Shown piece after piece: positions 42,481-48,328 of a DNA stretch of 48,328 bases. Under the pieces are notes generated by a model, which had not been told where the DNA came from, searched no databases, and saw nothing but the letters and a program-made list of their open reading frames with translations. The DNA comes from Nonomuraea rhizosphaerae (GTDB taxonomy: Bacteria; Actinomycetota; Actinomycetes; Streptosporangiales; Streptosporangiaceae). The number at the start of each line of letters is the position of its first letter. Position 1 is the stretch's first letter. The stretch is from NCBI RefSeq assembly GCF_019396405.1, contig NZ_JAHKRL010000363.1:1-48328 (forward strand), written 5' to 3'. A program made the translations under genes and the position numbers.

Positions 42481-42528
42481 GCAAGCTGAGGGCATTTCGG
42501 GATCCAGGGCAAGCTGCAGCATTTCGGG
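42481..42528. repeat. Direct repeat pair of about 20 bp
   Basis: GCAAGCTGAGGGCATTTCGG (from 42481) recurs as GCAAGCTGCAGCATTTCGGG (42509-42528), period 28 bp. Confidence 0.75.
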
Positions 42529-42698
42529 CACCGACTCCGCAGGGCGACCGCTGACGCCGAGACGATCTCGCGGGGAGGAGCCAGCTCTCTGGGAGTGGAG
42601 CGTGCGAGGAGAGGGCCAAGTAAGCACGGTGACCACCGGAGGTCGTCGCTCTGGGAGGGCCGCGTGAGAAGAGACCAGCTCCTCTGAGAAGCGGGCGC

Positions 42699-42742
42699 CA
42701 GGAGAGGACCAGGAGAGGGCCAGGAGAGGGCCAGGAGAGGAC
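42699..42742. repeat. Four 11-bp tandem repeats
   Basis: CAGGAGAGGAC, CAGGAGAGGGC, CAGGAGAGGGC and CAGGAGAGGAC follow each other without gap, ending 6 bp before the stop of the membrane-protein gene. Confidence 0.92.
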
Positions 42743-42747
42743 GCTCG

Positions 42748-43728
42748 CTACCGGCTCTGAGGGGCGGCGGCCCGAAGGTCGTTGGTGGTGGCGCGGCGGG
42801 CGGCGAGGACGAGCAGCGTCACCGCGCCGAGCCCGAACACGATGTGGCTGGCCAGGTCCACCGCCGGTGTGCTCGGCACCAGCGGATGGGAGAGGAAGCC
42901 GTGCCACACGTAGGTCAGCAGCGCCCCACCGGCCAGCGCCATCCGGTGCCTGCCGTCCCAGCCGGGCCTGGCCGACCAGATCAGGGCCAGCGCCACCATC
43001 CCGATCTCCGCCCCGGCCAGCACCGCGATCGTCAGCGCGACCTGGGCGTTCGGCAGCAGGGTCGACGCCTCGAACACCAGGCCCGCCACCAGCGTCACCA
43101 CGAGCACCAGCCACGGCGCGGGCGCCCGGCGCGGGCCGGGGCCGCCGGCCCGGGGGAGGCGGAAGGCCAGCACGACGAGCGCCACCACGATCACCACGAT
43201 CGACACCAGTTGCGGGACGGAGGCCAGGAAGAAGCCGTTCATGTAGCTGAACACCGTTGTCATCGCCGCGCCCAGCACCGCCACCACGGCCGTCACGGCC
43301 AGGCCCACCTTGCCGAGCCACGGTGTGGTGCGCCGCTCGCCCGTCAGCTCCTCGGTCAGCGCGATCGGCACGCTCATGCTCCACACGGTGTGCAGCGCCA
43401 GCACGAACAGCGTCCACGGCACCCCGATCCCCAGCGCCGGGACGTACCCGGGATCGAGCAGTCGCTGCCCGGCGTAGTTGGGGTTGAACAGCGACATCGT
43501 CATGATCCCCTCCTCGAGCACGCCGTAGGCCAGGGACATGAGCACGATCGCCGGCCAGCCGAGCCCCGCCCTGCGCGCCACCTCGCGGATCAGCAGCGCA
43601 GCGCCGCCGTACGTGGGGGCGAGCATGAGCAGGAAGTGCAGCGAGCTGATCGGGAAGTCGCCGAGCAGGAACTCGGCAACAAGAGGCGACAGCAGGGCAA
43701 GCCCGAAAGCCGGGAGGATTCTTCGCAT
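42748..43728 (-). CDS. Polytopic membrane protein of unknown function
   Basis: A 326-residue protein with about nine predicted membrane helices. Helix 1 covers LPAFGLALLSPLVAEFLLG. A charged motif in a membrane context, AYGVLEEGIMTMSLFNPNY, looks like a conserved functional site, and a second acid pair occurs in ALTEELTGE. EExx motifs of this kind occur in CPBP-type intramembrane proteases, but the spacing does not let me assign that family. It is transcribed toward the hydrazine operon, so a role as exporter for its product is only a guess. Confidence 0.8.
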   Translation of the reverse strand: MRRILPAFGLALLSPLVAEFLLGDFPISSLHFLLMLAPTYGGAALLIREVARRAGLGWPAIVLMSLAYGVLEEGIMTMSLFNPNYAGQRLLDPGYVPALGIGVPWTLFVLALHTVWSMSVPIALTEELTGERRTTPWLGKVGLAVTAVVAVLGAAMTTVFSYMNGFFLASVPQLVSIVVIVVALVVLAFRLPRAGGPGPRRAPAPWLVLVVTLVAGLVFEASTLLPNAQVALTIAVLAGAEIGMVALALIWSARPGWDGRHRMALAGGALLTYVWHGFLSHPLVPSTPAVDLASHIVFGLGAVTLLVLAARRATTNDLRAAAPQSR

Positions 43729-43801
43729 GACATCGATCGTGTCCGGATCCGGTCGCGAGGGGAGGTGTCATCGATCCTGACCTTGATATGACAATCTTCC
43801 T

Positions 43802-45370
43802 ATGGCTGTGAGCTGTTGGGCGTGGGGCGCCGAGCCGAAGCTGGACGAGCTGCGGGAGACCGCCCGGCTGGTCAATGAGCACACCGGTCTGGGTGACATG
43901 TCCACCTGGGAGGATCCTGTCCCCTTCGACCGGGTACGCCTGCCGCCGCCCCGGCTGCCGGTGCCCGAGGCGTTGAAGGACTTCTGCGACGCCGAGCCGT
44001 ACGAGCGGGCCCGGCACACGTACGGTCAGGCGTACCGGGACCTGATCAGGGCCTATCGCGGCGACTTCGGCCCCGCGCCGGACCTGGTGGCGCGGCCGCG
44101 CGACGAGTCGGAGATCGAGCGGACGCTGGAATGGGCGGCGGCCAACCAGGTCGCGGTCATCCCGCGCGGCGGCGGCACCAGCGTCGTCGGCGGCGTCGAG
44201 GCCCGCTTCGACGGGCCCGCTCTCTGCCTCGACCTGACCCGCATGAACCGCGTCCTGTCGGTGGACGCCGACTCCCGCGCCGCCCTCGTCGAGGCCGGCG
44301 CCTCCGGTCCGGGACTGAACGGGCAACTCCCGGAGGGGTTGCAGCTCAGGTTCTTCCCGCAGTCGTACGAGTTCTCGACGCTCGGTGGATGGATCGCGAC
44401 CAGGGCGGGCGGGCACTACGCCACCCTCCACACGCACATCGACGACCTGGTCGAGTCGGTGCGGGCCGTCACCCCGGCGGGCGTCTGGGAGTCGCGCAGG
44501 CTGCCCGGCTCCGGCGCCGGCCCCTCGCCCGACCGCTGGCTGCTCGGCTCCGAGGGCGCCCTCGGCGTGATCACCCGGGCCTGGGTGCGGCTGCAGCGCC
44601 GGCCTGTGTACAAGGTGTCGGTGCCGGTACGGTTCGCCGAGTGGCGGGCGGCGGTCGCGGCCGTCCACGACCTCGCCCAGTCGGGACTGCACCCGTCGAA
44701 CTGCCGGCTCCTGGACGCCCGCGAGGCGGCGCTGACGTCGGGCGGGGACGGGCGGCACGCGGTGCTGATCGTCGGCTTCGAGTCCGCCGACCATCCGGTG
44801 GACGCCTGGCTGTCCCGCGCCCTGCAGATCACCGCCTCGCACGGAGGCCGCCCGGACGAAGCGACTCGACGCGGCGGCGTGGCGGATGGCGGCGCGACGG
44901 GTGACGGCGTTACGGGGGGCGGGCGTCAGCGTCAGGACCAGGCGTGGCGCAACGCCTTCACCCGCATGCCCTATCTCAGGAACGCCTATCCCGGGCTGGG
45001 CCTGATCGCCGAGACCTTCGAGACGGCCGTCACCTGGGACCGCTTCCCCGCCCTGCACGAGGCCGTCATGGCGGAGACCAGCGCGACCTGCCGCTTCGCC
45101 TTCGCCTACCCGGACGGCCCCGCGCCCTATTACACGGTGGTCGTGCCCGCCGTACGGGGTGAGGAGGTCGCCCAGTGGGACGACCTCAAGCGACGTGTCT
45201 CCGACCTGCTGCTGCGGCACGGCGGCACCATCACCCACCACCACGCGGTCGGCCGCGACCACCGGCCGCACTACGACCTGCAACGCCCGGACCCGTTCGC
45301 GACGGCCCTGCGCGCGGCCAAGCAGGCCCTGGACCCGCACGGCATCCTCAATCCGGGTGTCCTGGTGTGA
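43802..45370 (+). CDS. Alkyl-DHAP synthase-like FAD-binding oxidase
   Basis: A 522-residue VAO/FAD-binding-4 protein. The PP-loop is AVIPRGGGTSVVGGVEAR, preceded by YGDF-like AYRGDFGPAPDLVARP, and the C-terminus has GTITHHHAVGRDHRPHY, as in alkyldihydroxyacetonephosphate synthase relatives, and ends DPHGILNPGVL. In bacteria these proteins may act on glycolate, lactate or alkyl-glycerone phosphates; the substrate is unknown. A Gly-rich low-complexity insert (GGVADGGATGDGVTGGG) sits near residue 360. No ribosome binding site precedes the ATG, so the start is less certain or the mRNA leaderless. Diverges from the membrane-protein gene. Confidence 0.85.
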   Translation: MAVSCWAWGAEPKLDELRETARLVNEHTGLGDMSTWEDPVPFDRVRLPPPRLPVPEALKDFCDAEPYERARHTYGQAYRDLIRAYRGDFGPAPDLVARPRDESEIERTLEWAAANQVAVIPRGGGTSVVGGVEARFDGPALCLDLTRMNRVLSVDADSRAALVEAGASGPGLNGQLPEGLQLRFFPQSYEFSTLGGWIATRAGGHYATLHTHIDDLVESVRAVTPAGVWESRRLPGSGAGPSPDRWLLGSEGALGVITRAWVRLQRRPVYKVSVPVRFAEWRAAVAAVHDLAQSGLHPSNCRLLDAREAALTSGGDGRHAVLIVGFESADHPVDAWLSRALQITASHGGRPDEATRRGGVADGGATGDGVTGGGRQRQDQAWRNAFTRMPYLRNAYPGLGLIAETFETAVTWDRFPALHEAVMAETSATCRFAFAYPDGPAPYYTVVVPAVRGEEVAQWDDLKRRVSDLLLRHGGTITHHHAVGRDHRPHYDLQRPDPFATALRAAKQALDPHGILNPGVLV

Positions 45371-45646
45371 CAGCTCGCGCCCCGCGTGCGACGTGCTCTC
45401 GCATCGGGCGCGTTCCGCCAGGGCCGGCCCGGCCATGGCGCGTGCTTGCCCCGCCCACACGTTCGGCGTGCTCTCTGAGCGCCCGGGTACGACCGGGACC
45501 GGCCCGGCTGTCGTGAGCGCCCGCTTCGCCCGCGCACGCGGCGCACCCTTCGAGCGGCTGGGTACCGGATCGGCGTGAGCGGCGATCGGCTCGTCTCCAG
45601 AGCCCCGCCGGTGTGGTCGCGGGAGGGGGTCTGCCGGTCGCGGTCG

Positions 45647-45675
45647 TTTACGGGGCGCTGGGCGGCGGCTAGCGT
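45647..45675 (+). promoter_or_regulatory. Promoter of the carboxyltransferase gene
   Basis: TTTACG, a 17-nt spacer and TAGCGT match the vegetative actinobacterial promoter pattern. Transcription would start near 45682, leaving a leader of about 180 nt. Confidence 0.6.
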
Positions 45676-45706
45676 ACCGACCAGCCGGTATGGCAGCGTG
45701 ACCGAC

Positions 45707-45778
45707 CAGAGCACCCCAAAGAGCCAGAGCACCCCAAGAAGCCAGAGCAACCCGCAACACCAGAACAGCCCAGAGGGC
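45707..45778. repeat. Four 18-bp repeats in the leader
   Basis: Units CAGAGCACCCCAAAGAGC, CAGAGCACCCCAAGAAGC, CAGAGCAACCCGCAACAC and a diverged fourth. In the downstream frame they read QSTPKS, QSTPRS, QSNPQH and QNSPEG. Confidence 0.85.
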
Positions 45779-45859
45779 CGAGGCAACCAGAGCGAGCAGG
45801 CCGCGCGCGTGGTCTGCACCGCCATGACCGGCAAGCACCTCACGAAGGGACGGATCGCT

Positions 45860-47398
45860 GTGTGGGAACCCGAACTCGCCGAACTGGAGCGCCGCAAGCG
45901 GCTGGCCGAGCGCATGGGCGGCGAGGAGCGGATCGCCCGCCAGCACGCGACCGGACGCCTGACGATCCGCGAGCGCCTCGCCGCGCTCACCGACAGCTGG
46001 CAGGAGGTCGGCGCGCTGACCGGCCGTGCCGTGTACGGGGAGGCGGGGCTGGAGGACTTCACCCCGTCGAACGTGATCATCGGCAGGGCGGTGATCACCG
46101 GGCGCCGGGCCGTGGTGGCGGGTGACGACTTCACCGTGCGCGGCGGGGCCGCCGACGCCGCCATCCACGAGAAGCAGGTGCTGGCCGAGCGGATGGCGGG
46201 CGAGATGCGGGTGCCGCTGGTCAGGCTGATCGACGGGACCGGCGGCGGGGGGAGCGTCAAGCAGCTGGAGGACTACGGGCGCACCTACGTGCCGCACAAC
46301 CCCGGCTGGGACCAGGTCGTGGCGAACCTCGGCCGTGTCCCCGTGATCGCCCTGGCCCTGGGGCCCGTCGCCGGGCTCGGGGCGGCGCGGCTGGTCACCT
46401 CGCACGTCTCGATCATGGTGAAGGAGCTGTCGCAGGTGTTCGTGGCCGGGCCGGCCGTGGTGGAGGCCGGGATGGGGGAGAGCGTCAGCAAGGAGGAGCT
46501 CGGCGGATGGCGCGCCATCTCGGCCGCCGGGACCGTGGACCTGGTCGCCGGGTCGGAGGAGGAGGCGTTCGGGCTGGCCAGGCGGGCGCTGTCGTACCTG
46601 CCGCAGAGCGCCTGGCAGAGGCCGCCCGTCACGGCCGCCGACGACGCGCCGGACCGGGAGTCGCCGGAGCTGAGCGGCCTCGTCCCGCGGGACCGGCGCA
46701 AGCCGTACGACATGCGGCGCGTGCTCGACCTGGTCTTCGACGGCGGGAGCGTGCTGGAGCTCGGCAGAAGGTTCGCGCCGTCGACGATCACCGCGCTCGC
46801 CCGGCTCGACGGGCACCCGGTGGCGGTGCTCGCGGCCGACCCGCGCGTCTACGGCGGCGGGATGACGGCGCAGGGGGCGGACAAGATGGCCAGGTTCGTG
46901 GATCTGGCCGAGACCTTTCACCTGCCGGTGGTGCACCTCGTCGACCAGCCCGGCTTCGTGATCGGCACCGCCGCCGAACGCGCCGGGACCATCCGGCACG
47001 GCGCCCGCGCGCTGGCCGCCGTCTACCAGTCGACGGTGCCGTGGGCGTCCGTGCTGGTCCGCCGCGTCTTCGGCGTCGCCGGAGCCGCGCACCGGCCGCA
47101 CGACAGGTATGGGCTGCGCGTCGCCTGGCCCTCGGGCGACTGGGGGTCGCTGCCGGTCGAGGGCGGGCTGGAGGTCGCCTTCAAACGCATGCTGGCCGAG
47201 GCCGGCCCGGAGGCGGAGAAGCTGAAGGCGGAGATCGCCCAGCGGCTGGAGGCGGTCAGGTCGCCCTTCCGCACGGCGGAGGCGTTTCTGGTCGAGGACA
47301 TCATCGACCCGTCGCGGACGCGGCCGGTGCTCACGGAGTGGGTGCGCGACGCCTACGCCGTCCTCGACCCCGGCCCCCGTCACACCACCCGCCCCTGA
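45860..47398 (+). CDS. Acyl-CoA carboxylase carboxyltransferase (beta) subunit
   Basis: A 512-residue biotin-dependent carboxyltransferase with N and C crotonase-like domains, as in PccB, MccB and geranyl-CoA carboxylase beta subunits. N-domain: ERMGGEERIARQHATGRLTI and IDGTGGGGSVKQLEDYG; C-domain: YGGGMTAQGADKMARFVDLA and VDQPGFVIGTAAERAG. It transfers carboxyl from biotin to an acyl-CoA. No biotin-carboxylase or BCCP gene lies in the window. I chose the GTG (VWEPELAELE) because family members start there and AAGGGA lies 9 nt upstream; ATG 45824 and GTG 45698 are in-frame alternatives that would add a Gln/Ser/Pro-rich extension. Confidence 0.9.
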   Translation: MWEPELAELERRKRLAERMGGEERIARQHATGRLTIRERLAALTDSWQEVGALTGRAVYGEAGLEDFTPSNVIIGRAVITGRRAVVAGDDFTVRGGAADAAIHEKQVLAERMAGEMRVPLVRLIDGTGGGGSVKQLEDYGRTYVPHNPGWDQVVANLGRVPVIALALGPVAGLGAARLVTSHVSIMVKELSQVFVAGPAVVEAGMGESVSKEELGGWRAISAAGTVDLVAGSEEEAFGLARRALSYLPQSAWQRPPVTAADDAPDRESPELSGLVPRDRRKPYDMRRVLDLVFDGGSVLELGRRFAPSTITALARLDGHPVAVLAADPRVYGGGMTAQGADKMARFVDLAETFHLPVVHLVDQPGFVIGTAAERAGTIRHGARALAAVYQSTVPWASVLVRRVFGVAGAAHRPHDRYGLRVAWPSGDWGSLPVEGGLEVAFKRMLAEAGPEAEKLKAEIAQRLEAVRSPFRTAEAFLVEDIIDPSRTRPVLTEWVRDAYAVLDPGPRHTTRP

Positions 47399-47448
47399 CG
47401 ACCGTTGCACAGGCGCTTCTCCTTCTCCGCACACCGGAACGCGGCCCG

Positions 47449-48135
47449 TCAGCTGTCGGAGGACGTCAGCTGGGCGATCGCGGCCTGCACCGTGGCCAGG
47501 TCGCCCAGGATCACCTCATGCCGATCCCGGTCGGTGTGCAGGCGCCAGTGGGTCTCCGCGACCGCCTCCGGGGAGGCGGGGGAGCCGGGGGCGACGGCGG
47601 CGGCGATGGGCACGTGGCCCACGTGGACGCCGCGCGGCCCCACGGCCTGGGCCAGCGCGAGCGCGTAGTTGCGCAGACCGGCGACCGCGATGCCGATGTT
47701 GCCCAGGAAGTCGATCGGGTGCACGGCCGAGATGCCCGAGGTGAACAGCAGCGTCCCGGAGCCGCGGGAGAGCATGCCGGGCAGGACCGCGCGGACCGCC
47801 GTCACCGCGCCCAGCACCGCCCCGTCGAAGGCGTCCTGGGCGCTTTCGGGGGTGACGCCGAGGGCCGAGGTGCGGGAGCGGGCGGTGCCGCCGCCGTTGT
47901 AGACCAGGACGTCGACCGGGCCGATGCCGTCGAGAGCGGCCGACAGGGCGGTGGGATCGGTCAGGTCGGCGGGATGCGCGGAGGCCGGGACGCCCTCCTC
48001 ACCGAGAGCCGCCACGAGCGAGGCCAGGCGGGTGGCGTCTCGCGCGGTCAGCGCCACGCTGAAGCCCTCCCGGCCGAACCTGCGGGCGACGGCCAGCCCG
48101 ATGCCGGGACCGGCGCCGATGACAGCGATCTTCAT
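47449..48135 (-). CDS. Atypical short-chain dehydrogenase/reductase
   Basis: A 228-residue Rossmann protein with GAGPGIGLAVARRFGREGF at the N-terminus, ADLTD and VYNGGGTA (the NAG motif is replaced by NGG). The region where YxxxK should follow the catalytic Ser reads TSGISAVHPIDFLGNIGIAV, without the Tyr and Lys. Such members exist, but their activity is uncertain. The start follows AAGGAG by 10 nt. Diverges from a TetR gene, with two palindromes between them, which suggests TetR control. Confidence 0.85.
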   Translation of the reverse strand: MKIAVIGAGPGIGLAVARRFGREGFSVALTARDATRLASLVAALGEEGVPASAHPADLTDPTALSAALDGIGPVDVLVYNGGGTARSRTSALGVTPESAQDAFDGAVLGAVTAVRAVLPGMLSRGSGTLLFTSGISAVHPIDFLGNIGIAVAGLRNYALALAQAVGPRGVHVGHVPIAAAVAPGSPASPEAVAETHWRLHTDRDRHEVILGDLATVQAAIAQLTSSDS

Positions 48136-48154
48136 GAGGGACGGACTCCTTAAG

Positions 48155-48171
48155 TCGAGGGCGTGCCTCAG
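48155..48171. promoter_or_regulatory. TetR-type operator 1
   Basis: TCGAGGGCGTGCCTCAG, two half-sites TCGAGG and CCTCAG around 5 bp; one mismatch from a perfect palindrome. 30 bp from its twin, about three helical turns. Confidence 0.6.
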
Positions 48172-48184
48172 GTTAGCATGGAAA

Positions 48185-48201
48185 TCGAGGGTGAGCCTCG
48201 A
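48185..48201. promoter_or_regulatory. TetR-type operator 2
   Basis: TCGAGGGTGAGCCTCGA, perfect half-sites TCGAGG and CCTCGA around a 5-bp centre, 19 bp before the TetR start codon. Confidence 0.65.
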
Positions 48202-48220
48202 CTTGGATAGGATGGGCCGC

Positions 48221-48328
48221 ATGATGCGCCGTGACGCCCAGCGCAACCGCGACGCGCTGGTGGCGGCCGCCCGCGCCGTGCTCGCCGAGCGCGGGGTGGA
48301 CGCGCCGCTCGAAGCCGTGGCCAAGCGG
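48221..48328 (+). CDS. TetR-family regulator (5' part)
   Basis: Only 36 codons are visible before the window ends: MMRRDAQRNRDALVAAARAV then LAERGVDAPLEAVAKR. This is the first helix and the beginning of the helix-turn-helix of a TetR repressor. Two ATGs in tandem offer alternative starts. It diverges from the SDR gene and the two palindromes lie between them, so it probably represses both. Confidence 0.85.
   Translation, partial: MMRRDAQRNRDALVAAARAVLAERGVDAPLEAVAKR

Larger units (their letters stand above)
42242..42747. other. Repeat-rich gene-free stretch after the hydrazine operon
   Basis: This 506-bp stretch between the DAO-type gene and the convergent membrane-protein gene holds four different tandem or direct repeats and no recognisable gene. 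The DAO frame is open from the amber stop to a TGA at 42665-42667. No clear terminator was found. Confidence 0.7.
45371..45859. other. Upstream region of the carboxyltransferase gene
   Basis: This 489-bp stretch holds no recognised gene. The first part (45371-45575) has degenerate copies of GTGAGCG and CGTGCTCTC-type words; the second has a good promoter (45647-45675) and then an 18-bp repeat that stays in the frame of the carboxyltransferase. Confidence 0.6.

Noticed and set aside
42398-42667. Separate small gene of 89 codons.
   Set aside because: No ribosome binding site, composition follows direct repeats, and no recognisable domain; treated as the open frame after the oxidase stop.
38648-47434. 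A 2928-codon open frame on the minus strand.
   Set aside because: It is antisense to well-supported plus-strand genes and shows no domain; such long frames are common opposite high-GC genes.

Overview
High-GC actinobacterial chromosome segment (strong G/C third-position bias, GTG/TTG starts, LacI/TetR regulators, F420-type and alditol-oxidase-type enzymes, large secreted glycosidases). The gene set suggests a soil filamentous actinomycete such as Streptosporangiaceae or Streptomyces; the genus is an inference only. No rRNA, tRNA, CRISPR array, insertion sequence or phage gene was seen.

Left part (1-3.97 kb): end of an intradiol-dioxygenase-like gene, an amidase, a small unknown gene, a PLP-dependent aromatic amino acid decarboxylase-family gene with a hairpin pair in front of it, and a DUF4236 gene.

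Arabinose block (4.03-27.2 kb): an L-arabinofuranoside utilisation locus. The minus-strand operon encodes an oligosaccharide-type ABC importer (binding lipoprotein and two permeases, no ATPase), a GH127 beta-L-arabinofuranosidase and a very large secreted glycosidase; a LacI regulator diverges from it. Next come a secreted GH51 alpha-L-arabinofuranosidase (minus) and, divergently, a second LacI regulator, a YtfQRT-YjfF-type sugar importer and the catabolic genes araB, araD and araA. Secreted enzymes would release arabinose units, the importers take them up, and AraA/AraB/AraD convert L-arabinose to xylulose 5-phosphate. Six near-identical 14-bp operators (consensus TGTKARCGYTMACA) tie the block together, and two promoters can be placed next to operators.

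Middle (27.2-33.8 kb): a NylB-type serine hydrolase, a two-component system, a PLDc_N membrane protein, an alditol-oxidase-like flavoenzyme, an LLM-class oxidoreductase and a DUF3224 protein.

Most interesting part (33.8-42.2 kb): a probable specialised-metabolite cluster built on a hydrazine (N-N bond) forming module. Four translationally coupled genes encode a methionyl-tRNA-synthetase-like protein, a lysine N6-hydroxylase-like monooxygenase, a small cupin and a DAO-type FAD oxidase. This is the set known from the Spb38/39/40 (s56-p1) and Tri26/27/28 (triacsin) pathways, except that the cupin and MetRS-like domains are separate proteins here. Divergently lie an ATP-grasp ligase, a sulfotransferase-like protein and a TauD-like dioxygenase. 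Two of the module proteins carry in-frame tandem repeats (27 and 48 bp), and a 30-bp repeat follows the stop of a third.

Right part (42.2-48.3 kb): a repeat-rich gene-free stretch, a polytopic membrane protein, an alkyl-DHAP-synthase-like flavoprotein, an acyl-CoA carboxylase carboxyltransferase subunit with a repeat-containing leader, an atypical SDR and the start of a divergent TetR gene with two palindromic operators.
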